The position numbers were made by a program, and so were the translations under genes. From the NCBI GenBank assembly GCA_001692895.1, contig KV748180.1:4617805-4681804 (forward strand): DNA of 64,000 bases, written 5' to 3'. Positions 22,758 through 34,300 of the stretch are shown here, piece after piece; positions within the stretch are counted from its first letter, which is position 1, and every line of letters starts with the position of its first letter. The notes under the pieces were generated by a model. That model was not told where the DNA came from and searched no databases. It was given only the letters and a program-made list of their open reading frames with translations. The DNA is from Cenococcum geophilum 1.58. Taxonomy: Eukaryota; Ascomycota; Dothideomycetes; Gloniales; Gloniaceae.

Positions 22758-22795
22758 AACGTAGGTAATAGGGTTATGACGGCGATATAGTTATA
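22758..22795 (+). repeat. Left end of an inverted-repeat element (TAACGTAGG family)
   Basis: TAACGTAGGTAATAGGG then TTATGACGGCGATAT. The reverse complement of this 33-bp sequence is at 47783-47815. A complete 245-bp member with similar ends is at 48669-48913. With TA duplicated, the flanks at 22757 and 47816 join to reproduce the uninterrupted sequence of copy B. Confidence 0.65.
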
Positions 22796-22799
22796 ATAG

Positions 22800-22991
22800 T
22801 CGGCTACTACCGCCTTCCTAATATAGATGGAACACTAAAATACTGCCAAAATGACTCAGAAACAGCTGTTGGGTCGTGCACGATATGACAGCGTGCACGA
22901 CCCCACGGCGAGCATGATCCAACAACTATTTCTAGGGCATTTTGGCAGTATTTTGGTGTTCCATCTACATTAGGAAGGCAGTAGTAGCCGA
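22800..22991. mobile_element. 192-bp palindromic MITE
   Basis: Arms of about 75 bp start CGGCTACTACCGCCTTCC and end with the inverse. Each includes ACTGCCAAAATG. A second inverted repeat (GTCGTGCACG ... CGTGCACGAC) lies in the centre. It is little mutated compared with its surroundings. The whole would fold into a long hairpin. Confidence 0.8.
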
Positions 22992-23290
22992 CCGTTATTA
23001 ACCCGAGGTACGAGTGGTCTATTACTTTTAGGTGTCCAATTTTTAAACTTTGCTAAGCTAGCTTCTAATTGGTTAGAAATAAAACCGCGCGTGGTAAGTT
23101 GTGGTAGAATCTACGTGATGAATATCAAAATATTATAACGTGGTTTACACGCGAGCTGCGAATACAAGCGAGCTGCGAACCTCACCAAAAATTGGAAAAA
23201 TCGCACCTTAACATCTTGACAACCACTTAATAATAAATTCTAATAATTTAGATTTAGGCTTTTATATATACTTTATAGCTTCTATTAAAG
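22992..23290. repeat. Unassigned sequence plus half of a palindromic MITE
   Basis: 22992-23185 shows only a short repeat of GCGAGCTGCGAA. 23190-23290 resembles one arm of the MITE at 14454-14878 (CCACCAAAATTGGGAAAATC with transitions) and stops where the Tc1-B TIR begins. Confidence 0.45.
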
Positions 23291-23535
23291 GGCGCAATAC
23301 AGGGTCCGCGAGGTTCGGTGTCCCCCCCCCCTATGCGCGTAGCAGCGATAGCATCTAATTTCGCTTAAGCCTCGCCTAAATTAGTATGTAGAGCTAGCAG
23401 AATTAGATGTAGTGGCCGCTAGGAGGAGGGAGATGTCGCCTCCTTGCGCTATAAAGCTATTCGCAACTTCCCTTCCTTACCAATATCGTGCTCTCTATTC
23501 TAGACCGCGGTGTAACTCTTATCGTCGCCTCCGTT
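23291..23535 (+). repeat. Left terminal inverted repeat of Tc1-B
   Basis: Matches 28945-29183 in inverse, including a C10 run, TCTAATTTCGCTTAAGCC and AAGCTATTCGCAACTTC. Unusually long for the superfamily. Confidence 0.85.
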
Positions 23536-23639
23536 AAATATAGCGCCTAATATACGCGAATGGCAACACGTCTTTCTAGAAATCCTTATTAACGCTAGCG
23601 CTACTAATTAACAGTATAGCGTTCAAGCTAAGTGCTCTC

Positions 23640-24640
23640 GTAAAGCTGTTTAATAAATTTAACGGAAACTAAAGAGGTACGGAAGGACGAGACTTAGTCG
23701 TATATACTTTAGCCTAAAAAGGATTCTAAGCTCTTAGATAATTATTATATTACTCTACCGACTTAATAAGGCACCAAATCTATATCTGGATAAGATGGCT
23801 TAGTATATATATAACAGTTTTAGAATTATAGTAAGCCTATAGACGATTGCTATAGAGCTAAGAGTTACTGGCTAGAGTAGGAAGCTAGTAAGCTGCATTC
23901 TAAATATATGGATAAGGAAATAACTTACTTATATAAGGCTTATTATATTACTTTAGAGTAGAGTTAGAAGGACCGCAATTAATACTAGGCCAATATCTTA
24001 CAGTTTACTATTAAGCAACTTGTCTTTATAGACGAATTTAGCGCTAATTTAAAGACGGGTATATAAAAGTTAACTTAGGCGCTAGTAGGCATAACACCAA
24101 TCTTATATACTTTATATAATTGCGGCGAGCAGCGGGTTAATATTCTACTTGCGTATACTATTAATGGTGTACTAGTATTATTAGTATATAGCGGCTTAAC
24201 AAACGCGGAAGGATATAATTACTAGATTAAATACTACCTCTTACCTTACTGTAATCCTTATCCAGCTCTAAGGTTGGTAGTTATTATAGATAATATAAGC
24301 TTCCACTATTTAGGATAGATTAGGTCTCTTTTTACTAAGCGTAGTATAGTGCTTATCTATCTGCCTATATATTTACCTAATCTAAATCTAATTAAGGAGT
24401 TCTTTAGTAAGCTAAAGGAGTATATTTAACAACATTTTAGATTATAGAGGAGTGAGCCAAAGCTCTAGGGTAATAAGTTTAAAGACTTCCTAAAATAGTG
24501 TGTAGATACTATAGGTAGAAGGAGTAATAGTGCTAAAGCCTATTTTAGCTATAGCGGGTATATATAAGGAAGGATTAATAGAAGAGTTAGTAAGTCGTTG
24601 GATCTAAATCTTAGTATGGTATTTTTTAGTAGGAGTTAAA
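23640..24640 (+). pseudogene. Tc1/mariner-like DDE transposase (Tc1-B)
   Basis: The plus-strand frame shows LVFIDEFSANLKTG near 24020-24065 (first Asp), VVIIDNISFHYL near 24280-24310 (second Asp) and LPNLNLIKEFFSKLKEYI near 24375-24430. The usual motif is SPDLNPIEEFF; here the catalytic Glu is Lys (AAG), as also happened in Tc1-A. Downstream KFKDFLK and GRRSNSAKAYFSYSGY match the ends of fungal mariner-like transposases. Stops are at Gln, Trp and Arg sites. It is more distant from the Tc1-A transposase than two copies of one family would be. Confidence 0.85.
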
Positions 24641-25802
24641 TATTGCCTTAGTCAGTTTACTATATTATAGAACTCTTATATAAATTACTAATAAAATCTA
24701 TATTCTACCCTAAAATCCTAGGCAGAGCTATACTGGTATAAAAAATTTACTGCTTATCTTCCTCTAAATCCTTAATACTACTAGAAAGTTAAGTAACTTG
24801 CGAAGTCCTCTAGTCCTTAATATCTTAATATACCTATTTAGTAATCGCCTCTAAAACCCCCTTATCAATCATTACATTAACCAGTATCTTACCCTCCTTA
24901 TTTAGCTTCTGCTCCCTAATAATCCTTAAGTCCCACCACTTTTTATAAGCAACTTAATAGGTAGTTTTAAGATTGCTCTTCCACTCCGGGTCTTCTTGTA
25001 CTAAAAGCTTTTACTAGTTAAAATACTCTCGTAGATTAGTTACGCGATTTAGGCCTTATAAACGAGGCAGAGGAGCTATAGGTAATAATCTTATAGTTAG
25101 GTCTTACCCTAATAGTAGTATAGCTAGACGGCCGTACTACCTACTAGTTAGATCAATATAGAATTAATTAACAACGCCAGGAGTATTCGGTGTAGGCGAT
25201 TTAGTAAAGGTAAGTTAAGACTTCTTACTACCTCCCTTTTTCCGGTCTTAAAGCTTTTTAAATAGCATACTATAAGGTATACAAATAGTAGCTAAACCAT
25301 CCTTAATAGCCCGCGCCCACTCCTTAAGGTCCTCCTACATTAGCTTATAATTAACTTAGTAATAGATTTAGCACTAAGAAGAGCCTAGGTACTTCTTCTG
25401 ATACTTCTACTCCTTATATAGCTCTAGCTAACACCTTCACCACACATGCAACCTTACCAAAAGGTAGCGCCACACTCCAAAACTTACGCATACCCATCTT
25501 ACCATCAAAAACAATCGATTTTCTAACTTTCAAGACCTAATCCCACTGCCTAGCGAGCTAGAGGTGGATTTATTTGTCGTTTTACTCACTTTCCCCCAAC
25601 AGAAAATTCTTTTTAGGGTTGGTCCTAGCTTATAAACGAGGCACGGACAGGAACACCAAAACTAAATACCAAAACTACGAAATATAGAGCCTAGATTTTC
25701 TACTACCTTTTAGCCTAATCTCCCCAGAAATCTTCTAGTAGGATTAGTAAGGAGAAAGGGTATAAGGATAGTAAAACTAGGAACCCCTATATAAGATACA
25801 AA

Positions 25803-27405
25803 ATGCCAAGGCCTAATAGGTCTAAAAAAAAACCTCCTATAGAAATAAGTGATGAAGGCTCTACATCTACTTGTTCTCCCCCTTCTCCTTCTCCTAGCCT
25901 AATTAGGGCAGGAGAAAAAAGAAGACATCCTCAGTCTTCTCCTGAAAAAGAAAACCAAAAACCCGCAAAAAAGATAATAAAACTAATAACTACTACGGAT
26001 AATACGGATGATATACCCTCCTATTCCTTTTCTCCAGGACAACATCTAAGCTTCGCTTTAGAAAGCTTAACCCAGGCCTATAAAGGGCTAGAAGAAGAAG
26101 AAGAAGAAGAAGAAGAAGAAGAAAGAGAAGGAATAAAAGAACAAGTTGAATATCTAGTGTAAGCTTTGCAGTGTGTGGGATTGAATGAGCGACTTAATTG
26201 TAAATCTATGGGTATCAAGTGGAATATATATATAAAATGGTGTAGGTAACAGGACCAAATAGGAACAGTGATCTGCAAGCAATATTGATCTGCGATCAAT
26301 ATATAGGGTGGCGTTAAGGCTGTCTCGGCAGCACCGGTAGTTGGTTACAGCTAGTGTACTATACACGAAGTATCCTATTAGGAAAAAATCCCTTTACATG
26401 GGGGGGGGGGAAGAAAAAGAGAAGATAAACGATGTCCTAAAAGGACTAGTAGAAGAAGTAAGAGCTCTCCGTAAGGAGGTGGCTCCTATTAAAGAAACCT
26501 ACGCAGAGAGGCTAAAGAAGGACCTTCCTTCTTCTCCATCCTTACTACCTCCCTCATCAATACCATCTCCTACCCCTTCTACTTCTACTAGAAGTAAGAA
26601 AAATCAGCTACAAGAAAGGAAGCTAGTCTTAATTACAGACGAAAAGAACTAACCCCTAGATACCTTCTCTATACAAAACAAAGTCAATCAACTATTTGCA
26701 TTAAAATTGTAAGTAAAAAAGCCAGTTTTAGCATCTATAGCTAGAACAAAAGGAAAACAAAATATTCTCCTTACAACTACAGAAGAGTATAATGCAGATT
26801 TCTTGGTCAAATATAGGGAGATCTGGCATAACTGCTTTACCTTTTAAAGAGAATAAAAACTAGAACCATGGGTTTAAATTATAGCCTACGGGGTTCCTAC
26901 CCTACCTTTTCTAGAAGAAGGGGGCTCTAAGCTCCTAAAGGAAGAAATCGAGACCTTTAATCCTATAAGGATACAAGGACTACCTAGATAGATCTTATCT
27001 AGCGTAAAAAGACACGATCTATAGACCAGATTTGGCTCTATAGTTTTTACTATAGAGAACGAAGAAAAAAGACAAGAAATCCTTAAGTAAAAAGAGATAT
27101 CAATTGCAGGTATAGCTACTAAGGTAGTAAAATACCTTAAAGTCTCTCCTACTACGCAGTGTACGAGCTGCTAAAAATTTGGCCATATAGGAGATAGGTG
27201 CTCTACTAGGGCCTGCAGATACTATGCGGCTGCACATTTATCTAAAGACCATTCCTGTTCTACCTGTATAATAACAGGCAAGCCTTACCAGCATACCACC
27301 CCTCTTTGCATTAATTGTAAAGAAAAACACTTTGCTAATAGTAAAGACTACGAGACTCTTAAAGCAGCTAAGCTAGTACGTAAAGAAGATTCTATAGAAA
27401 AATAA
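25803..27405 (+). pseudogene. LINE copy 2 ORF1: Gag-like protein with CCHC knuckles
   Basis: The ATG at 25803 opens MPRPNRSKKKPPIEISDEG. The frame is open to the solo LTR at 26158 and includes a Glu-rich run encoded by GAA repeats (26090-26125). After the LTR the homologous frame continues (NDVLKGLVEEVRALRKEV near 26430-26480) with a Ser/Pro/Thr-rich linker. The C-terminal cysteine clusters lie at about 27155-27360 (CRYY-, CTC- and CINC-type knuckles), and the stop is at 27403. It is better preserved than copy 1. ORF1 proteins of this type coat LINE RNA; endonuclease and RT must come from another element. Confidence 0.75.
26158..26349. repeat. Solo LTR (192 bp) inside LINE copy 2
   Basis: Absent from copy 1 at the homologous place. 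It begins TGTAAGCTTTGC and ends TTGGTTACA, with inverted TGTAA/TTACA ends, and is flanked by TCTAG and GCTAG. It could be misread as an intron because the insertion also shows GTAAGC and TTACAG at its edges. Confidence 0.6.
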
Positions 27406-28944
27406 AACAGATAGGATTCTAGAAGGAGGTAACTCCTACTAGGCTCTTAAAAAGATATTAGAGAGCAAAAAAGGATAGAAATAAATTGCAAAAGGATAGG
27501 GACAGGGGTTAGGATTTCTTATAGTTTTTCTTACCATCTTCTCATTCCCTAGTAGTTGTAGTATCTTAGTATTTTACTAAGAAACTATAAACTCCTAATT
27601 TAGGGGTTTATAAACTACTAGGACATAGCTACTAGTACATATTAAGCTGCCTAGAAAGGATTTATGTATATAGAACTATAGCGCTATAGCCCAAGGCTGC
27701 ATGCGTAGTATTGTACGTAGTATAATACAATGGATATAAAAATAAAATAAAAACAGCTCTAGTTAGAGCTTAGTAGTCTTTAGGCGGAGGTTTAGAGGAC
27801 GAGCAATATTACCAGCCTTACGCTATTTAGATTACGGTATACTTAGAGGCATATCCTATAAAGAGACAGTAGCTACTAGCTATACTAATAACTATATAGC
27901 TATTATGGAACAATTAGTAAAGCGAGCGGTAGATTTAGCTTAATTAATTACCTTAATATATATAAAGCTAACTTTAACTAAAAGCTGCTTAGTAGAGCCG
28001 TCTATATTCCAGTGCTTCTTTACTAAGCTTATAAGTTTACTATTAATTAAGCTCTAGCTGGCTTCCTAACTAGGATTAATCTTAAATATTACTTGGGTCT
28101 TATTCTTCTCTATATATAAAACTAACGCATTATATAACTCTTATATAACGCGGCGGCTAGGAAGCTGCTGTTTAATAGCCTTATTAACTATAGGCAGCAT
28201 ATTACCACTATATGCAAGCAAGAGGCTTAGGTAAGAGTTAGTAAAAGTATATATAACTATATTCTAAGTCCGGACGCCCTTTTTAAGCCTAGCTAACAAC
28301 AAGAGACGATAGTTAAAAAAGATACCTCTACTGCTTGGCTTTACCTACTCTAATTTATACTTAAATCAAAGCCTTAGTAGTGGCTCCTCCTCCTTACTTT
28401 CTATTATTAAATTCTTAGGTTTTAGCTTAAATATTTGCAAAGGAAGAATAGGTGGTCTCCGCGATTAACGCGGGGTTTATATATAATGGCCAATATTATC
28501 TAGATTAAGCTTTAGGTAGAGGTACAGTAACTAATAATTTTATTACTAACTTAGAGGACGATAGAAACCTATATTTAAGAGCTACGTAAAACGCGGCAGC
28601 TACGGAGGAGCCCTTATTATATCATAACCCTGCAATTAATAGAAGCGTTAAACCTCCTTATAATCTACCTCCTCCACTGCCTTAGGATTATTTAATATTT
28701 CCTTAAGCTCTGCATTAGCAAAAGCAGCTACCTGCCGTAATAGAGGCGACCCATTAAACCCTATCGGTAGAGAGAAGTTAAGCTACGTGCCAATTTAGCT
28801 ACTAAATGCGGGCGGCAGAGTCACGACTATACTCATACTTAAGCTCTGTGTTAAGATAGGTGGCAATGGTTAAGGCCTTTAAAGGGGTGGACGAGAAGGA
28901 CTTCTAACGGCGGTGGTGGCGGCAGTACATTTGGAGCTCATATT

Positions 28945-29183
28945 AACGAGAGGAAGGCTCTATTACACTAAGATCTAGAGCAAATATCACGATATTAGTA
29001 AGGAAGAGAAGTTGCGAATAGCTTTAAATTGCAAGGTAACATCTCCCCCCTCCTAGCAGCCACTACATCTAATTCTGCTAGCTCTACATACTAATTTAGG
29101 CGAGGCTTAAGCGAAATTAGATGCTATCGCTGCTGTGCGCATGGGGGGGGGGACACCGAACCTCGCGGACCCTGTATTGCGCC
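28945..29183 (-). repeat. Right terminal inverted repeat of Tc1-B
   Basis: Inverse of 23291-23535, with a G9 run near 29142-29150 and the end CCCTGTATTGCGCC. The 64-aa frame crossing it has no support as a gene. Confidence 0.85.
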
Positions 29184-29799
29184 TTCCTTTTTGTTAATAC
29201 CTCTATTAATATTACTATATATATTATAAATATAGCAGATTCTACTGTAATTAAGTGCAGTAAGTGCTATATATCTATAAGCCCCGCCTTAACTTTATTA
29301 AAGATGACCCTTTAAAAAGGCTTTTAAAGCTCTGTTAGTTATATTAGTTAAAGGCGCGTCTTCCCTATATATTACTTCTACTTCTACTTACTTTTCTAGA
29401 TCTCTAAATATAATTAAAATAAGTGGAGAGCTCTTATAGAGCTAGGTTCTACTACTAAAGCTTATCCTGTAAGGCGCTAGCAAAGTACTCTACCTAAAAA
29501 CGATACTGAGAATACCTTCCTACCTTACGGCTAGAATAGCCAAGATACCCCTAAAATAGCTTAACGGCGGAAGATAATTAGGGCAATATAACGGGAGTAC
29601 TACATTCTTAATTGGCGTGGCAAAGCTTACTTACCTACTCCTCCGCTATATACTATAGATAAAGCTCTATATAGTAAAAGAGGCACTTTAGATGGCCTAA
29701 ATACGTCTTTACTGGAACTAGCTCCTATACCTACTCTACCGCTAATACCTACTCCAATTACGGCCACACCACCACCCGTTTTAGTTGTCGATTAGGAGC

Positions 29800-30936
29800 G
29801 AATTAAGAAGTTTAGAAGTATACTATAGGCTAAATGTATAGAGACGTGCAGTTATTGCAAGGAGCGGTAGTTTTAAATAGGCCTAGCTATAAAGGATAAC
29901 AATATAGGTATATGTAAAGCCTGTATTAAAGACGTTAATAGCCTTAAGGATTTAACCCTTCCTCTCCTATTTAGTAAAAGTAATGAGCTTAATCTAGGGC
30001 CTGTTCCTAGCTTCCTACCTATACTTACCGCAGTAGAGGAGCTTCTAATTATGCGCGTATACGTTTATCTACAAGTCGTGCGTATACGCGGCTAGCAATA
30101 TCGCTATACTAGCTATGTTTGCTGCTTTGGCTAGAACACACTAAAGACTTAAAGGCAGCTACTACGGCTACCTACTAAACTCGATATACTAGTCATAAGG
30201 CTTATAGTAGTAGAGGGTAGCAAATACCTAAGTTGGCGGTTTACTAAGCGGTATACCGTAAGGCGCTTTACTATATTACTATAGCTTTACTTTCTAAAGG
30301 TTAATTATCCTAACTATTATAATATTAAAATATATAGCACCTAGATTACCAGCTTACCCAAAAATGGCTCTATATTAGATTAGCTGCCTTATATTAATAA
30401 GTTAGAGTCTAATAATTCTACTCCTATTTAACCTCCTACTATTAATTCTCTGCCTACTAAGCTTAGTAGTAATATACTAGATAGCGAATTTAATAACAAT
30501 ATACTAGATGCTTTAGTTCCTAATCTAGTACCTAACCTTAATAAATTAGAACTTTTAGGTCGCAAGGTTTAACACCAATAAGACCTATAAATAGGCCTAG
30601 AGGTTTCTACTATGCGATTAGCCAGTTTTATTATGCGTAGCGCCTTTTTTACTCTATTTCCTTATAGCAAAGCCGACTTTAATATACCACGAAGCCGTAT
30701 AGTTACCCTGGCTGCGTACGCCAAGTATATGCTTAAGTATTAGGACAGTTAGTTTAGCCGCTACCCCTTATTTCGCTATTATATATTTAATTAAATTATA
30801 AGAGAGCAAGCCCTTAACGCCACCCGCTTCCTTTATAGCTAATTAAATAAGAATAGTCTATCTTTAGATAAGCTTAATACTTTTATAAATAGTAGTAGGG
30901 GTAACTAGGTTCTAAATAAGATTATACGGCATATAT
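29800..30936 (+). pseudogene. Helitron Rep/helicase, N-terminal part
   Basis: A zinc-binding N-terminus (CSYCKER near 29848-29868, then CKAC near 29912) is followed by LGPVPSFLPILTAVEELLIM near 29995-30055, a hallmark of large fungal Helitron proteins. The Helitron_like_N start lies at about 30650-30770 (FPYSKADFNIPRSRIVTLAAY). The frame is cut at 30936 by an LTR and continues at 39989 after removal of one TATAT. Confidence 0.8.
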
Positions 30937-31100
30937 TGTCATAGTACTACAGTAAAGTAGACTAAATAACTACGTTGTGGTATAAAGAGGAGAAGAGGCG
31001 AAAGGGGTATTATATACAGATAGTAAGGCCAGCCGCTAAGGCGCTAGTGGTAGGCTAGCCAACAGTAGGAAACAGTATAAGATAGGTTAGTGCCGTGACA
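30937..31100 (-). repeat. Gypsy-1 3' LTR
   Basis: Direct repeat of 39820-39983, differing mainly by transitions; TG...CA ends on the minus strand. Confidence 0.9.
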
Positions 31101-31118
31101 GTACTCCCCTCCCCTAGA
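31101..31118 (-). promoter_or_regulatory. Gypsy-1 polypurine tract
   Basis: The minus strand reads AGGGGAGGGGAGTAC just before the 3' LTR, as expected for plus-strand DNA priming. Confidence 0.7.
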
Positions 31119-31399
31119 TGGTTTGGTCCCCAAATTAAATAAATAGCTTTAAAACAGAATATTACGGTACTAGCAAATTGCCGTTAGATTACCATTAGAT
31201 TGCCGTTATATAATAGTAAACTGCGGTTATATAGCCAGTTTAATAAATAGCGTTAGCAGAACTCCACACCGCCACCCAAATTAGTTAGGCGTAGTATTCT
31301 TAGCAAGAACCTAACTAATTAAATAACTTTAACCGCCGATCGAAGTTCTATAAGATCTCAACTTCTCTAAATTATCGTAGTTATTATCCACGGCCTTAG

Positions 31400-34300
31400 C
31401 ATAGCAAGTCTCTCTTATCTTATACCTAGTCTGGGGGTCTAGGCTTCTCGGGGTGTTATTTATAGAACTTTAGTAGTACGCGCTTGCACCCTTTTAGGGA
31501 CTTCTTAGGTTCCTAGGTTTTCTTATTATAATACTTCTACTTAATATAATACGTTAAGCCGTGCTCGTCTCTTTGTTTATTATATATATTAAAAAAAATT
31601 TAAATTCTTATTTATCCGTAATATTGCCGTTATTATCTCTTTTAGCTATCTTACCTATAATATTGCGGCGTTCCTTTTTATTAATGCATACTTAGCTAGG
31701 GATTTTTTTTAGGGAACCAAAGACGGACTTTTAAAGTATAGAAAGACTTATTAACATAAATATAGTTTAGAAGGTCCACTATAACTACCCCTCTATAGAC
31801 GGCTAAGATGGGCTAGGGTCCATCCCAGTTATCATCCTATTTCCTCTTAGGCTAGTTAGTTTTTATATTTTTAAGGCTAACCATAACTATATTATCCTTT
31901 TTAAATATTATACCTTTATCCTGTCTTATATTAGCGTTATCTTTATAGCGTTGCTAGGAGATACAAGCTAGGGCCTTAAGCTAAGTTAGGATACGCTTAA
32001 AGCGGTTAGCAATGGCATTAGCTTATAGGTACTTTTTCTTTATATATATAGACAGGGCTAATAGCTAGGGGCCTACTAGTTTAATGCCCAAATGTGGGTT
32101 ATAGCTATAGTTGGCAAAGAACGGTGAGATTCCTATAGTTTTATTAACCTAGTTATTTATAGCAAACTTAGTAAAGGGGAGCCAATCTACCTAGTTATTT
32201 TAGGTAAAGCTTACAAAAGCGCGTAGATACTTATTTATTGCTACGTTAACGATCTTGGTCTAGCTATTTATTTTAGGGTACTATACAGAACTAGGGCTTA
32301 GAGTTACCTTTAGGCCCTAGTTTAGGCGGCGCTAGAAGTTAGAAACGAATAAAGAGCCTCTATTAGAGATAATAGTACTTAGGGCGCTATATAACTTATA
32401 GATAGTATAAATAAATACTTTAACAAGCTCCTCTATATCTAGGCTAGTAACAGGGATAAAGTGTCTTATCTTTGTTAGGCGTTCAATAACGATAAAGATA
32501 TATCTATATGTTTTACTATTACAAAGGCACTTAGGCAGGTCGATAACGTAGTTAATAGAGATATCAGTCCACGGGTAAACTGGTAGTTTTAGTAGTTTTA
32601 GGAAACCGGGTAGTGCTAAGCGTAGGGTTTTTATACGGAAGTAGAGAGCATAGTCTTTTATAAAGGTAGCTGTAAACTATAAAATACCTAGCTACTAATA
32701 GGTTTAATTAAGGAGGTCTAGTGTCTTAACGCGGCCTAGGTGGCCTATAGGACCCAAACTATACGTATAGTGTATAACTTCTAGTTAGAGTTTAGGTGAA
32801 TTAGGGATAAATACTTAATTCCTATAGTAGATTAGGCCGTCAATAATTAAATATTTAGATTTATTACAGCGGAGTAACTTCCTAATCTGCTTGGGCTAAC
32901 GGCGTACTTTATGGCCTTCTCGTTTTCGTAATATAGCTAATATATCCCTAGCAAGTTTATTCTCCTTATAGGCATTCTTAATAAGCTCCTTAAGGGTTTT
33001 TTTCTTAGACTCTGGGTCTATTACTACAATAAAGTCTTTAACGCTTTAGTCTTGGGATTTACTTAGCAGCTCTTCTAGGATAGCGGGGTCAACTTTTTTT
33101 AGTAGTAAGATAATACGGTCTTAGTGTTATAGACATTTATTACTAGTATTAGCAGGTGCTACGCCTAGGAGGCGGCTAAGAGCGTCTAGGATTGTGGCTT
33201 TAGTGCTAGGCCTATAAGTAATAATAAAGTTAAACCAAAAAAGGAACTTAGCCTAACGGACTTAGCGCTAGTTTAATTGTTTCGTTATTATAAAGGTCTA
33301 GATGTTCTTATAGTCCATAATAATCTTAAACGGTTACTTAGTTCCTTATAGTTTAGGGCGCCATTCTTTTAGTACTTTTATAATTGCTAGGAGCTCCTTA
33401 TTATATATCTTATAGTTATATTTAGGGGTAGAGTGTTTAGTAGAGAAGAATATAACTAGCTTAAGTTTACTATCTTCGCTAGCTTAGTAGAGCACTCCTC
33501 CTAAAGCCTAGTTTAAGGCATCTATCTCTACTATAGTCTTCTTTATATAGTCGTAGTATGCTAAAACCGGTATTATAGTAAACGCTATTTTTAGGGTCTA
33601 GAACGCCTGTGCTTAATTAGAGCCCCATAACCAGCCAGTGCTTTTCTTTAGTAGCCTAGTTATAGGCTTAACTACCTTAGAAAAGCCTTAGATAAATCGT
33701 TGGTAGAAGTTCGCAAAGCTAAGGAATTGCTATAGTTCCTTAACTAATATTGGGTCCTTCTATTCCTATAAGGCCTGCACCTTTTAGGGTTTATAGTTAT
33801 GCCGTTAGTTAAGATAATTAAGCTAAGGTATTTTGTTTTAGTGGTATAAAACTTAAACTTATTAATATTAATCTGGAGTCCAGCATTACCAAGTCTCTAG
33901 ATAATTTTATTTACATATTTTGTATACTTAGCGCGTATTTTTTTTTAAAAAAGATAAGGACATTATTAAGATACGCAGTGCAGTAGTCGTTAAGGGCGTT
34001 ATATAAAACATAGTTTATATAGTTTTAAAATATAGCAGGTGCGTTATAGAGACTAAATAGTATAACTAACGTTTTATAGAGCCTAAACTGGGTAATAAAT
34101 GCTATAAGCCACTTATAGCCTTCCGCGATCCGGATCCGGTTAAATACAGCAATTACGTTAAGCTTAGTAAAGTACTTAGCGCCATAAAGTGCGTTAAGTG
34201 TCTTGCGGATTAGTAGTAATAGGTACCGATTTTTAATAGTAACTATATTTAGGCCCCGGTAGTTATAGCAGATTTATATACCGCTGCTAGGTTTTGCAGT

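Larger units (their letters stand above)
25431..27754 (+). mobile_element. LINE copy 2: ORF1-only non-LTR element, inserted in the Tc1-B passenger gene
   Basis: Flanked by AGCTCTAGCTA (25420-25430) and AGCTCTAGTTA (27755-27765), an 11-bp target duplication with one transition. It ends in an A-rich tail (ATATAAAAATAAAATAAAAA). It has the same 5' end, ORF1 and 3' end as copy 1 and likewise lacks an RT ORF. It carries a solo LTR at 26158-26349 and a small duplication near 27590-27620. Confidence 0.9.
24700..28836 (-). pseudogene. Second (passenger) gene of Tc1-B, split by LINE copy 2; function unknown
   Basis: The minus-strand ATG at 28836 opens MSIVVTLPPAFSS, and the frame runs to 27766. It is interrupted by the LINE and resumes at 25430 through LTFTKSPTPNTPGVVN near 25200 and REQKLNKEGKILVNVM near 24890. 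About 590 codons remain when the LINE is left out. Stops fall at Gln, Arg and Trp sites. The C-terminal half is Lys-rich and helical-looking. I recognise no domain and see no similarity to the Tc1-A passenger. It is placed tail to tail with the transposase, as in Tc1-A. Confidence 0.55.
23291..29183 (+). mobile_element. Tc1-B: second two-gene Tc1/mariner-like transposon with long TIRs
   Basis: Inverted ends start GGCGCAATACAGGGTCC (23291) and finish with the exact inverse at 29183. Homology continues about 240 bp inward. Contents: a plus-strand DDE transposase, then a minus-strand second gene, tail to tail. The second gene is interrupted by LINE copy 2. About 3.57 kb without the LINE, close to Tc1-A in size and plan but with different TIR sequence. 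TA lies within the conserved end, so the exact cleavage site could be at CAGGG (23300). Confidence 0.85.

Noticed and set aside
26158..26349. A spliceosomal intron in LINE ORF1
   Set aside because: Absent from the other copy, with LTR-type inverted ends and flanking CTAG; kept only as a side remark.
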